The notes: generated by a model not told the origin, from the sequence alone. A DNA stretch of 64,000 bases from Caulobacter sp. (GCA_030680355.1 JAUXVF010000031.1:558001-622000), one strand, 5' to 3'; positions 41,171 to 49,436 are shown, counted from the stretch's first letter. Made by a program: numbers and translations.

Positions 41171-42097
41171 TCAGCCCCCGAGAATCCAGCCTTCCTCGGT
41201 TTCGACGACGGCGCGGTCGGCTTCGCTGACGGCGGCCTTGGGCCCGAACATCGCGGCCAGGTCGCCGGCGTCGTCGAGCTTGAAGAAATGCTCGCACAGG
41301 CTCCGCACCTGGGCGCGGTCGAGGACCTCGCCGGGCTCGGGCTCGACCTTGACCAGGCCGGGATAGACCTCGACGATCAGGGCCTCCAGGCCACTGATGT
41401 CGGACGGCGTCAGCGGCTGCCAGCCGGTCTGGAACGGCCAGACCTTGGCCTTGTCGCCCATCGTCTCCATCAGGGTCTTGATGCGGGGAATGCCGACGAT
41501 GGCCTGGCTGCCGACGGTGCCGTTGCCGAACACCCGCCAGACGCTCTTGGCCCCGCCCTTGGCCTTGCCTTTGCCCTTGGCTCCAACCTGGGTGGCCAGT
41601 TCGGTCCGGCGGAACTGCGGCGGCAGGCCCTCCGGCAGATCGGTAGGCTTGGTGGTGGTCAGCCAGCGCTGCGCGTCATTGGCCGGGCAGCCCCAGAACG
41701 GCCAGGCCTGATCGGTCATCAGCCGGTTCATCTTGGCGGCCACGGCGAAGCGGTTGTTCACATTGGTCGGCTTGTCGACGAGGTTGCTGGCCAGAAAAGC
41801 CCACATGCCCTCCCAGTCCGGCTGTTTCAGGTTCAGCGCCTGGGCGGTGCCCTCGGGATAGCCGAGCGGGAAGTCGACGCCCAGCAGGGCGCGCTCGCCC
41901 CGGCGGCGCAAGTCGGCGAGGATGTCGTCCAGGGCGGTCATGGCCGCCTCGCGGGTGGCCGGGTTGAAAGCCTCGAAAGTCGGCCGGAACCGGATGTCGC
42001 GCTTGATCACGCCGATCCAGATCGAATCCTTGCCGGTCCGCAGCGCCGCAGCGGCGCTCCAGTCGATCATTACAAAGGCGCTGAACAGGCGCGACAC
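41171..42097 (-). CDS. Conserved protein with an N-terminal DWS motif, function unknown
   Basis: This 308-residue soluble protein begins FSAFVMIDWSAAAALRTGKD and later has LLGVDFPLGYPEGTAQAL, WAFLASNLVDKPTNVNNRFA, NRLMTDQAWPFWGCPAND, VGSQAIVGIPRIKTLME and LIVEVYPGLVKVEPEPG. The two Asp motifs (IDWS and GVDFPLG), the FWGCP block and late VEVYP look like an RNase H-like / DUF429-type fold, but I cannot name an activity. A Lys/Gly linker (AKGKGKAKGG) interrupts it near residue 175. The start is GTG at 42097 with a strong GGAGGAG 8 bp upstream. Confidence 0.8.
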   Translation of the reverse strand: MSRLFSAFVMIDWSAAAALRTGKDSIWIGVIKRDIRFRPTFEAFNPATREAAMTALDDILADLRRRGERALLGVDFPLGYPEGTAQALNLKQPDWEGMWAFLASNLVDKPTNVNNRFAVAAKMNRLMTDQAWPFWGCPANDAQRWLTTTKPTDLPEGLPPQFRRTELATQVGAKGKGKAKGGAKSVWRVFGNGTVGSQAIVGIPRIKTLMETMGDKAKVWPFQTGWQPLTPSDISGLEALIVEVYPGLVKVEPEPGEVLDRAQVRSLCEHFFKLDDAGDLAAMFGPKAAVSEADRAVVETEEGWILGG

Positions 42098-42214
42098 GGC
42101 GGCTCCTCCAAGGATTGGGCGGGCTTTTAGCGCTCAAGACGCCCGGGAGGAAGCGGCGCGGTTCACTTCCCGCCCCATCATGTTAGGACGGGGGTCTGCT
42201 CGCGGAGAAATTTC

Positions 42215-42571
42215 ATGAACAAGCTTGGCGCCGCCGCCGTTATTCTCGCCCTGGCCGTCTCGGCCTGCGGACCCCAGTCGGGGTCGAAAGACGGGGATCG
42301 CTCGTCGGCCCTGGCCCGGGCGAAGATCATTCCGCCCGGCCCCACCGGCCCGATGTTCGCCAGCAACGGCACGGTGGTCGAGGCCGAGGGCGCCTGGGTG
42401 ACCCTCGATCACGAGGGCGCGCCCGAGTCGGGTCTGGCCGCGGGCCGCACCAAATTCCGCACCTGGGCCGAGGTCATCGCCCAGTCCCCCGGCGCCGCCG
42501 GCGACCGGGTGGCCTTCAAGTTCCAGAAACTGGGCGAGGAATGGGCGCTCGTGGAGATGACCGCCCGCTAG
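42215..42571 (+). CDS. Lipoprotein with a CusF-like domain
   Basis: This 118-residue lipoprotein (signal MNKLGAAAVILALAVSACGP) has a small beta-barrel-like domain: NGTVVEAEGAWVTLDHEGAP, RTKFRTWAEVIAQSPG, GDRVAFKFQKLGEEWALVEM. The order (GxV..d..vTLdHe, then GD.V.F) resembles copper-binding CusF proteins. The Trp and His are present but the two metal-binding methionines are not, so copper binding is doubtful. It converges with the oxidoreductase gene over a strong hairpin. Confidence 0.7.
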   Translation: MNKLGAAAVILALAVSACGPQSGSKDGDRSSALARAKIIPPGPTGPMFASNGTVVEAEGAWVTLDHEGAPESGLAAGRTKFRTWAEVIAQSPGAAGDRVAFKFQKLGEEWALVEMTAR

Positions 42572-42575
42572 AGCG

Positions 42576-42610
42576 GTCGTCCCGGACGACCATTGGCCGT
42601 CCGGGACGAC
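42576..42610. terminator. Bidirectional hairpin terminator
   Basis: A perfect 12-bp stem (gtcgtcccggac / gtccgggacgac) with an 11-base loop lies between two convergent genes whose stops end at 42571 and 42618. No long U-tract is visible on either strand. Confidence 0.7.
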
Positions 42611-42617
42611 AGTCTTG

Positions 42618-43619
42618 CTAGCTGAGCTTGACCAGCATCTTGCCGGTGTTCTCGCCCTTGAACAGCTTGAGGAAGGCGCCGGGCGCGTTCTCGATGCCCT
42701 CGTCGACGGTCTCTTTCCACTTCAGCTTGCCGCCGGTGATCCAGCCGGACATGTCCTTGAGGAACTCGGGCAGCACGTCGAAGTGGTTGGAGACGATAAA
42801 GCCCTGCAGCCGGATGCTCTTGCCGACGGCCATGATCAGGTTCTTGACGCCGTACATGTCGCCGGTGGCGTTGTACTGGCTGATCATGCCGCAGAGGGCG
42901 AAGCGGGCGAACGGCCGGGCGGCGGCCAGGGCGGCGTCCATATGGGCCCCGCCGACGTTCTCGAAATAGACGTCGATGCCGGTGGGCGCGGCCTTCATCA
43001 GGGCGGCGGTCAGGTCCTTTTCGGCCTTGTAGTCAATGACCTCGTCGCAGCCGATCGACTTGAGGAAGGCGACCTTGTCGGCGCCGCCGGCCGATCCGAT
43101 GACCTTGTGGCCCTTGAGCTTGGCGATCTGGACGACCACCGAACCCACGGCGCCCGCGGCGCCGGAGACGAACACCACGTCGCCGTCCTTGAGCGCGGCG
43201 ATCTTGAGCAGGCCGACCCAGGCGGTCATGCCCGGCATGCCGGCGATGCCGAGGAAGGTCTGCGGCGGCAGGCCGAAGGTGTCGAGCTTCTGCACGGCGC
43301 CGGCGGGGGCGTTAAAGGCTTCGCGCCAGCCGTTCATGCTCTGCACCAGATCGCCGACCTTCAGGGACGGGTCGTTGGAGACGGTGACTTCGCCGATCGC
43401 GCCGCCCTGCATGGCTTCGCCCAGGGCGAAGGGCGGGCTGTAGCTCTTCACGTCGTTCATGCGGCCGCGCATGTAGGGGTCGACGGTCATCCAGGTATTG
43501 CGCACCTGGACCTCGCCCGGACCCGGCGCGGCCAGTTCGACGCTGACCATTTCGAAGTTGGCGGCGACGGGCGTCCCGACGGGACGGCTCTTGAGGTGGA
43601 TTTCACGTGACGTGGTCAT
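42618..43619 (-). CDS. NADP-dependent oxidoreductase, MDR superfamily (curcumin reductase-like)
   Basis: This 333-residue zinc-free medium-chain reductase resembles E. coli CurA and mammalian leukotriene B4 12-hydroxydehydrogenase/prostaglandin reductase. The motifs are VRNTWMTVDPYMRGRMND, the nucleotide-binding FVSGAAGAVGSVVVQIAKLK, and GIDVYFENVGGAHMDAALAA. The GKxxVKL end (GKMLVKLS) is also family-typical. It reduces the double bond of alpha,beta-unsaturated ketones with NADPH; the physiological substrate is unknown. The ATG at 43619 is divergent from the Gfo/Idh/MocA gene. Confidence 0.9.
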   Translation of the reverse strand: MTTSREIHLKSRPVGTPVAANFEMVSVELAAPGPGEVQVRNTWMTVDPYMRGRMNDVKSYSPPFALGEAMQGGAIGEVTVSNDPSLKVGDLVQSMNGWREAFNAPAGAVQKLDTFGLPPQTFLGIAGMPGMTAWVGLLKIAALKDGDVVFVSGAAGAVGSVVVQIAKLKGHKVIGSAGGADKVAFLKSIGCDEVIDYKAEKDLTAALMKAAPTGIDVYFENVGGAHMDAALAAARPFARFALCGMISQYNATGDMYGVKNLIMAVGKSIRLQGFIVSNHFDVLPEFLKDMSGWITGGKLKWKETVDEGIENAPGAFLKLFKGENTGKMLVKLS

Positions 43620-43712
43620 GACGTTTTCCCGTTTCAGGATGCAAATTCAAACGAACGTTTAGCGCGTTTCCCGACCTCGCGGAAGGGTGGGAAACAGGCT
43701 AGAAGCCGAGCC

Positions 43713-44612
43713 ATGGATCACATTCTCAAGGCCGGCGTCGTCGGATCTGGCGTTTTCGGCGGCTTTCACGCCCGGAAGTACGCCGAAATGGACGGAGTCC
43801 AGCTGGTCGGCATCTACGACACCCATCCGGAACGCTGCTTCGCCATGGCCGAGCAGCATGGCGTCGAGGCCTATGGCGATCTGGCCGACCTGCTGGCGGT
43901 CTGTGACATCATCACCGTGGCCTCGCCGGCGACGACCCATGCCGGCGCGGCCCTGGCGGCGCTGAAGGCCGGGCGGTCGGTCTATGTCGAAAAGCCGCTG
44001 GCCACGACGCTGGAGGAAGCGGACGCCCTCATCGCCGAGGCGACCAAACGCGGCCTGGTGCTGGCCTGCGGCCATCAGGAGCGGGTCGTATCCCGCGCCA
44101 TGGGCCTGCTCGACATTCCGGAAAAGCCCCTGCGGCTGGAGGCGGTGCGCAAGGGCACGCCGTCGCCGCGCAGTCAGGACGTCTCGGTCGTGCTCGACCT
44201 GATGATCCACGACATCGACCTGGCCCTGTCGCTGACCGACGCCGACCCTCTGGCCGTCGAGGCCGAGGGCGACGGTGACTCCATCCGCGCCGAGGCCACC
44301 TTCGACGACGGTTTCATCGCCGTGTTCGAGGCGTCCCGCATCCACGACGCCCGCGAGCGCACCATGCGGATTGTCTACCCGTCGGGCGTGCTGGAGATCG
44401 ACTTCGTCACCCGCGCCTTCACCAACACCACGCCGTTCCCGCTCAACGCCGATTTCACCGAGACGGCCGCCGGACGGGATCCGCTCGGGACCAGTGTTGG
44501 CGGGTTCGTCGCGGCGGTGCGGGGGCTGTCGCCGAGGCCGGTGGTTACGGGCGAGGAGGCGGCGCGGGCGCTGGATCTGGCGTTGGCGGTGGAGCAGGCG
44601 GCGGGGTTCTGA
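43713..44612 (+). CDS. Gfo/Idh/MocA family oxidoreductase
   Basis: This 299-residue NAD(P)-dependent dehydrogenase has a Rossmann N terminus (AGVVGSGVFGGFHARKYAEM), the EKP motif of the catalytic lysine (SVYVEKPLATTLEEADALI), and VVLDLMIHDIDLALSLTDAD in the substrate domain, where His and Asp shape the sugar site. The DLMIHDID form is shared with UDP-GlcNAc 3-dehydrogenase (GnnA), which would fit the diaminoglucose lipid A of Caulobacter. No gnnB or lpx gene is adjacent, so this remains a guess. A general sugar or inositol dehydrogenase is the safe call. Confidence 0.88.
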   Translation: MDHILKAGVVGSGVFGGFHARKYAEMDGVQLVGIYDTHPERCFAMAEQHGVEAYGDLADLLAVCDIITVASPATTHAGAALAALKAGRSVYVEKPLATTLEEADALIAEATKRGLVLACGHQERVVSRAMGLLDIPEKPLRLEAVRKGTPSPRSQDVSVVLDLMIHDIDLALSLTDADPLAVEAEGDGDSIRAEATFDDGFIAVFEASRIHDARERTMRIVYPSGVLEIDFVTRAFTNTTPFPLNADFTETAAGRDPLGTSVGGFVAAVRGLSPRPVVTGEEAARALDLALAVEQAAGF

Positions 44613-44654
44613 GGGCGGGCGATACCAAGGTCGGCTCTCGACCCAGTCGGACCT

Positions 44655-44990
44655 TCAACCAACGCGGCTTAGGGCAGCCTGTTCGATGATCTTCGCCGCG
44701 ATGTATTCGTAGATCGCAGGCTGTCGGCTATCGTTTTCGACTATCTCAGCGCTGATCACCGCGAAGTCGGTTCCGAGAGCGGCGTTGGCGCGAGCGACGC
44801 CAGCGCGAATGGATGGAAGCACCTCGTCAGCGGTTAAGCCCTCATGGTGCCGACAGATTCCTGACGGAGGAAGGACGGTCACAGGAAACTCGCGTGCTGC
44901 ACCGCGTTCGAGTTTCAAGCGGAGGAAGTTGTGAGTTGGCCCAGTGACGTGCTGGGCGGTGAATACCCCGTCGCGTTCAGAAATGTGCAT
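44655..44990 (-). CDS. Protein of unknown function
   Basis: I recognise no family. The 111-residue soluble protein reads HISERDGVFTAQHVTGPTHN, FLRLKLERGAAREFPVTVLP, TADEVLPSIRAGVARANAAL, DFAVISAEIVENDSRQPAIY, EYIAAKIIEQAAL. Alternating strands and a C-terminal helix suggest a compact fold. A good ribosome site (GGGGAGG) precedes the ATG at 44990. Its base composition is somewhat lower in GC than its neighbours, and it borders the repeat-rich patch at 45.0 kb, so it may be acquired. Confidence 0.7.
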   Translation of the reverse strand: MHISERDGVFTAQHVTGPTHNFLRLKLERGAAREFPVTVLPPSGICRHHEGLTADEVLPSIRAGVARANAALGTDFAVISAEIVENDSRQPAIYEYIAAKIIEQAALSRVG

Positions 44991-45072
44991 GTGGCCTCCC
45001 CGGCGATGCGTAGCACAGGACGGGGCAACGTCTAGGTTCCCCCCATTGCCGACCTCAACTCCCCATATTCCC

Positions 45073-45117
45073 GCTCATCCTCGCGGAAGCGAGGACCCAG
45101 GTTTACGGCCGGTGCAC
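45073..45117 (+). repeat. 45-bp inverted repeat, left copy
   Basis: This 45-bp sequence, from gctcatcctcgcggaagc to gccggtgcac, is present again in perfect inverted orientation at 45789-45833. It contains the hairpin tcctcgc-ggaa-gcgagga (45078-45095). The two copies bracket the GIY-YIG gene. Confidence 0.9.
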
Positions 45118-45168
45118 GCACGGCCGCCGCTGTTTGTCAATCACCGCGGTGAGCCGCTGCATCGCAAA

Positions 45169-45200
45169 GCCTGGGTCCTCGCTTCCGCGAGGATGAGCAG
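45169..45200 (-). repeat. Partial copy of the CCTCGC palindromic repeat
   Basis: A shorter copy with the same hairpin (tcctcgc-ttcc-gcgagga, 45176-45193) and GCCTGGG flank lies inside the 45-bp inverted pair, in the orientation of the right copy. Confidence 0.8.
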
Positions 45201-45215
45201 GGTTTTGGGGGAGGC

Positions 45216-45500
45216 TCAGCAAATCTCCGGATACAGGTCCCGGCATCCGGGATTGCTCTTCTCGATCCGTTCGATCCTCCAGGCCCGGCGCCAGACCTTC
45301 ATCTGTCGCTCGCGGCGGAAGGCGTCGTCGCGGGTCGCGAAAGGCTCGTACCAGACCAGCCTTTTCACGCCGTATCGGCTGGTGAATCCCCGACTCAGGC
45401 CTTCGCGGTGCTCGCCGACCCGCCGAACGAGGCTGTCGGTGGATCCGATGTAGAGGGTCCCGTTCCGCTGGCTCGCGAGGATGTAGACGTAGAAGGCCAT
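45216..45500 (-). CDS. GIY-YIG nuclease-superfamily protein
   Basis: This 94-residue stand-alone GIY-YIG domain reads MAFYVYILASQRNGTLYIGS, then TDSLVRRVGEHREGLSRGFT and SRYGVKRLVWYEPFATRDDA, then RRERQMKVWRRAWRIERIEK. It has the YVYI/LYIGST core, the Arg of VRRVGEHR and the Glu of RERQMK that bind metal. Members of this UPF0213-like group are small putative endonucleases of unknown role, often found between genes. The start at 45500 is the family start. The gene lies between perfect 45-bp inverted repeats (45073-45117, 45789-45833). Confidence 0.9.
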   Translation of the reverse strand: MAFYVYILASQRNGTLYIGSTDSLVRRVGEHREGLSRGFTSRYGVKRLVWYEPFATRDDAFRRERQMKVWRRAWRIERIEKSNPGCRDLYPEIC

Positions 45501-45580
45501 GGGGGGCTCGTGCGCGGCAGGGGCCGGACTCAGTTCCGGACTTGGGACTTCAATGGCTTGGCGGTCTGCCCCCGATCCGT

Positions 45581-45677
45581 GTCCCCGGCGAAGGCCGGGG
45601 TCCAGATCGAAGAGCGCGGAACTGGCCCGTTTTGTTGCCGACACCGCAGCCGGATCTGGATCCCGGCCTTCGCCGGG
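45581..45677. repeat. Inverted pair of CCCGGC palindromic repeats
   Basis: The hairpin ccccggc-gaag-gccgggg (45583-45600) with TCCAGATC flank reappears inverted as GATCTGGAT plus cccggc-cttc-gccggg (45652-45677). The copies are about 50 bp apart and so could fold into one larger cruciform. Confidence 0.75.
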
Positions 45678-45788
45678 AAGACGGAACTGAGTGCGGACCC
45701 TAGCCACTGTGGCAATTATTGAGGGCATTATTTCCACCATCAATCTGGGGCATTCCCAGATCGAGGGGGCAGACATCTCTTGGGGTGA

Positions 45789-45833
45789 GTGCACCGGCCG
45801 TAAACCTGGGTCCTCGCTTCCGCGAGGATGAGC
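45789..45833 (-). repeat. 45-bp inverted repeat, right copy
   Basis: Perfect inverted copy of 45073-45117, with hairpin tcctcgc-ttcc-gcgagga at 45811-45828. It lies 0.7 kb from the left copy, on the far side of the GIY-YIG gene. Confidence 0.9.
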
Positions 45834-45906
45834 GGAGTGAGGGGGTGGGGCATTGGTCTTCGCGATCCGGCGGGTATAGTTGCCCGGAGCGTCCGGAGCC
45901 CACCTC

Positions 45907-46383
45907 ATGACCACCGCCTACGACTACGCCTTCACCGCCATCGACGGTTCGGCCCTGCCGATGACGACCTTCAGGGACAAGGTGGTCATGGTGGTCAATG
46001 TGGCCAGCCAATGCGGCCTGACCCCGCAATACGAAGGGCTCGAGCAGCTCTATAAGGCCCACCGCGACGAGGGCTTCGTCGTGCTGGGCGTGCCCTGCAA
46101 CCAGTTCGCCGGCCAGGAACCGGGCGCCGAGGGCGAGATCGCCGAGTTCTGCCGCACGACCTTCGGTGTCGACTTCCCGATGACCAGCAAGGTCGATGTG
46201 AAGGGCGAGGACGCCCATCCGCTGTACAAATGGGCGGTGGCCCAGGTCGGCGAGGCGGCCGAGCCGGTGTGGAATTTTCACAAGCTGCTGATCGGCAAGG
46301 ACGGATCGCTGATCAACGTCTTTGGGCCCCGCACCGCCCCCGATGACGCCGAGATCAAGGCCGCCATCGTCGCGGCCCTCTGA
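45907..46383 (+). CDS. Glutathione peroxidase
   Basis: This 158-residue thiol peroxidase of the glutathione peroxidase family reduces hydrogen or lipid peroxides. The peroxidatic residue is Cys36 (NVASQCGLTPQYEGLEQL). The family Gln and Trp occur in GVPCNQFAGQEPGAEGEI and EPVWNFHKLLIGKDGSL. A cysteine replaces selenocysteine, and the PCNQFAGQE block with its extra Cys suggests thioredoxin may be the real reductant, as in many bacterial homologues. The ATG at 45907 is the family start. It is followed 28 bp later by a serine hydrolase gene. Confidence 0.95.
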   Translation: MTTAYDYAFTAIDGSALPMTTFRDKVVMVVNVASQCGLTPQYEGLEQLYKAHRDEGFVVLGVPCNQFAGQEPGAEGEIAEFCRTTFGVDFPMTSKVDVKGEDAHPLYKWAVAQVGEAAEPVWNFHKLLIGKDGSLINVFGPRTAPDDAEIKAAIVAAL

Positions 46384-46411
46384 CCATCCGGTGTTAGAGG
46401 CCGCGACGCGG

Positions 46412-47554
46412 ATGCTGAAAGCGACTCTTTCCCGGATTTCGCGGCGATCGCTGCTGGCGGCGCCGGCGGTGATCCTCGCCGGCAGCCCGGCGCTGGCCTG
46501 GGCTCAGGAAACGCCCGCCGAACGGGCGCGGGCGGTGGTCCGCGAGCTGATGACCCGCGCGCCGATCCCGGCCGCCTCGGCGGCGGTCTGGCGGCAGGGC
46601 GGGCTGGTCTGGTCCGAGGCTTTCGGCGTCGCTGATCCGGCCCTGGCCACGCCGGCCTCGCCGCATTCGGCCTTCCGCCTGGCCAGCGTATCCAAGGTGG
46701 TCACCGCCGCCGCCGCCATGCGGCTGGCCGAGCGCCGCGTCGTCGATCTCGACGCCCCGATCAGCCGCTACCGCAGGGATCTGCCGGTCATTCACCGTCA
46801 GACCACCCTGCGCCAGCTGCTCAGCCACCAGGGCGGGGTGCGCCACTATATCGGCCGCGACCTCGACCCGGCCGCCCCGGGTGGACCGATCGACCGCCGC
46901 GTCTACCGAACCACCGCCGACAAACTGGCCATCTTCATTAACGACCCGCTGGTCTCGCCGCCGGGCCAGGCCTTCAACTATTCGACCTTCGGCTACACCC
47001 TGATCAGCGCGGTGCTGGAATCGGCGACCGGCAGGGCCTTTCCCGACATCCTCGCCGCCGAGGTCTGCGATCCCCTGGCCCTGGGCAGCGTCGAGCCGGA
47101 GATCCAGGGCGTCCTGCCGCCTGACCGGGTCGGCGACTTTCAGCCGGTGCGGCCGCCGACGCCGCTCGGCCCGGCCATCGTCCGCTGCCCGGCCATCAAT
47201 CCGGCCTACAAATGGGCCGGCGGCGGCCTGATCGGCGCGGCGCCCGACATCGCCCGTTTCGCCGGGGCGCTGTCGCATCCCGGCTTTCTTGGCCAGGCTT
47301 CCCTGACCGAGCTGTTCACGCCCCGGCCGCCGCGCAACGCCGCTGCCGTGCAGTCAGGCATCGGCTGGCGCATGGACCGGGACGGGCAGGGGCGGCGGCG
47401 CGCCCACCATGTCGGCAGCATCGTCGGCGGCCGCTCGATCGCCCTGCTGCTGCCCGAGGCCGGGCTGTCGGTGGCCATCCTGACCAATCTGGGCGAGGTC
47501 GACTTCGACCCCCTGGCCCCGGCCCAGCGCATCGCCGAGGCCTTCCTCGCCTGA
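46412..47554 (+). CDS. Beta-lactamase-family serine hydrolase (exported)
   Basis: This 380-residue class C-like serine hydrolase has a Tat-style signal (ISRRSLLAAPAVILAGSPAL, cleavage near AWA). The nucleophile is Ser92 in RLASVSKVVTAAA (SxxK). The catalytic Tyr is in AFNYSTFGYTLISAVLE, and HHVGSIVGGRSIALLLPEAG carries the HxG motif that replaces KTG. Such proteins include D-aminopeptidases, esterases and penicillin-binding proteins; true beta-lactamase activity is not implied. The ATG at 46412 is used; a GTG at 46391 would add 7 residues. Confidence 0.88.
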   Translation: MLKATLSRISRRSLLAAPAVILAGSPALAWAQETPAERARAVVRELMTRAPIPAASAAVWRQGGLVWSEAFGVADPALATPASPHSAFRLASVSKVVTAAAAMRLAERRVVDLDAPISRYRRDLPVIHRQTTLRQLLSHQGGVRHYIGRDLDPAAPGGPIDRRVYRTTADKLAIFINDPLVSPPGQAFNYSTFGYTLISAVLESATGRAFPDILAAEVCDPLALGSVEPEIQGVLPPDRVGDFQPVRPPTPLGPAIVRCPAINPAYKWAGGGLIGAAPDIARFAGALSHPGFLGQASLTELFTPRPPRNAAAVQSGIGWRMDRDGQGRRRAHHVGSIVGGRSIALLLPEAGLSVAILTNLGEVDFDPLAPAQRIAEAFLA

Positions 47555-47705
47555 GGGAAATTTGCCGAAAGAGGGCAGCCTGCCCGCGCCCGGCGCACGA
47601 TTTCCAGCCCGCCGCAGGGCCTGACGAATGAATTGTGCGCGGCGGCCCTTCCGCCCCGTCGCCTGCTGCGCTAACCGGTTCGGCGCAAATAAGGAGCGCG
47701 GAACC

Positions 47706-49436
47706 ATGGCCAGGAAACCGGACGGAAGCTGGGACAAGTCGAAGCTGCCCAGCCGCCACGTGACCGAAGGGCCGGCCCGCGCGCCGCACCGCTCCTACTA
47801 TTACGCCATGGGTCTGGGCAGCCGCGAGATCGCCCAGCCCTTCGTCGGCGTGGCCAGCTGCTGGAACGAGGCGGCGCCCTGCAACACCACCCTGATGCGC
47901 CAGGCCAACGCCGTCGCCGTGGGCGTCAAGAAGGCCGGCGGCACGCCCCGCGAATTCTGCACCATCACCGTCACCGACGGCATCGCGATGGGCCATGAGG
48001 GCATGCGCTCCTCGCTGGTCAGCCGTGACGCCATCGCCGACACGGTCGAGTTGACCATGCGCGGCCACAGCTACGACGCCCTGGTCGGCGTCGCCGGCTG
48101 CGACAAGTCCCTGCCCGGGATGATGATGGCCATGCTGCGGCTCAACGTGCCCAGTGTCTTCCTCTACGGCGGCTCGATCCTGCCGGGCCGCCTCGATGGC
48201 CAGGACCTGACCGTCCAGGACGTGTTCGAGGCCGTCGGCCAGTTCTCGGCCGGAACCATCACCGAGGAACGCCTCTGCCAGGTCGAACAGCACGCCTGTC
48301 CCGGCGACGGCGCCTGTGGCGGCATGTTCACGGCCAACACCATGGCCTGCGTGTCCGAGGCCATCGGCCTGGCGCTGCCGCTCTCCAGCGCCCTGCCGGC
48401 CGCCTACGAGAACCGCGACGCCTACGCCATCGCTTCAGGTGAAGCGGTCATGCGCTTGATCGAGCAGAACATTCGCCCGCGCGACATCTGCACGCGCAAG
48501 GCCTTCGAGAACGCCGCCGTGGTCGTCGCCGCGACCGGAGGCTCGACCAACGGCGGGCTGCATCTGCCGGCCATGGCCCATGAATGCGGCGTCGACTTCA
48601 CCCTCAAGGACTTCGCCGAGATCGCCGCCCGCACCCCCTATATCGCCGACCTCAAGCCTGGCGGCCGCTTCGTGGCCAAAGACATGGGCGAGGCCGGCGG
48701 CGTGCCGATGCTGCTCAAGACCCTGCTTGAGGGCGGTTATCTGCACGGCGACTGCATGACCGTCACCGGCAAGACTCTGGCCGAGAATCTGGCCGACGTG
48801 GTCTGGCGCGACGACCAGGACGTCATCCGCCCGGTCAGCAATCCGCTCTCGCCGACCGGCGGCCTTGTCGGGCTGTGGGGCAATCTGGCCCCGGAAGGCT
48901 GTATCGTGAAGGTCGCTGGCCTGGCCCATCAGGTCCATCGCGGCCCGGCCCGGGTGTTCGATGGCGAGGAAGCCTGTTTCGCCGCCGTCGAGGCCCGCGA
49001 CTACAAGGAAGGCGACGTTCTGGTCATCCGCTACGAGGGCGCCCGCGGCGGCCCCGGCATGCGCGAGATGCTGTCGACGACCGCCGCCATCTACGGCCAG
49101 GGCGTCAGCAACATCGCCCTGATCACCGACGGCCGATTCTCTGGAGCGACGCGCGGTCTGTGCATCGGCCATGTCGGCCCAGAGGCGGCCCTGGGCGGCC
49201 CGATCGCCCTGGTCCAGGACGGCGACATCATCAATATTGATGCGACCAAGGGGACCATCGACGTCGAGGTCGACGCCGCCGAACTGGCCCGCCGCAAGGC
49301 CGCCTGGACGCCGCGGGAAACCAACTATGGCAGTGGCGCGGTGTGGAAGTTCGCCCAGATCGTCGGCCCGGCCCACCTCGGCGCCGTGACCCACCCGGGC
49401 TTCGCCGGGGAGCGGCACGTCTACGCGGACATCTGA
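47706..49436 (+). CDS. ilvD: Dihydroxy-acid dehydratase
   Basis: IlvD dehydrates 2,3-dihydroxy-3-methyl acids in valine, isoleucine and leucine synthesis. The 576-residue IlvD/Edd-family protein has the Fe-S cysteines in GVASCWNEAAPCNTTLMRQA, VGVAGCDKSLPGMMMAM and CPGDGACGGMFTANTMACVS, with GPGMREMLSTTAA and LITDGRFSGATRGLCIGHVG at the C-terminal active site. Sugar-acid dehydratases share the fold, but the SWNEAAPC and MGHEGMRSSLVSRDAIADTV blocks favour IlvD. An AAGGAG ribosome site precedes the ATG at 47706. Confidence 0.93.
   Translation: MARKPDGSWDKSKLPSRHVTEGPARAPHRSYYYAMGLGSREIAQPFVGVASCWNEAAPCNTTLMRQANAVAVGVKKAGGTPREFCTITVTDGIAMGHEGMRSSLVSRDAIADTVELTMRGHSYDALVGVAGCDKSLPGMMMAMLRLNVPSVFLYGGSILPGRLDGQDLTVQDVFEAVGQFSAGTITEERLCQVEQHACPGDGACGGMFTANTMACVSEAIGLALPLSSALPAAYENRDAYAIASGEAVMRLIEQNIRPRDICTRKAFENAAVVVAATGGSTNGGLHLPAMAHECGVDFTLKDFAEIAARTPYIADLKPGGRFVAKDMGEAGGVPMLLKTLLEGGYLHGDCMTVTGKTLAENLADVVWRDDQDVIRPVSNPLSPTGGLVGLWGNLAPEGCIVKVAGLAHQVHRGPARVFDGEEACFAAVEARDYKEGDVLVIRYEGARGGPGMREMLSTTAAIYGQGVSNIALITDGRFSGATRGLCIGHVGPEAALGGPIALVQDGDIINIDATKGTIDVEVDAAELARRKAAWTPRETNYGSGAVWKFAQIVGPAHLGAVTHPGFAGERHVYADI

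Larger units (their letters stand above)
45501..45906. other. Repeat-rich gap between GIY-YIG and glutathione peroxidase genes
   Basis: No gene is supported. Two kinds of palindromic repeats fill the stretch: a CCCCGGC-gaag-GCCGGGG hairpin pair (45583-45600 and, inverted, 45652-45677) and the right copy of the 45-bp inverted repeat. Long open frames across it follow from the GC bias. Confidence 0.6.

Noticed and set aside
45501-45906. Extended upstream part of the GIY-YIG frame and overlapping plus-strand frames
   Set aside because: The longer frame reads through palindromic repeats and lacks protein character; the family starts at the ATG at 45500.
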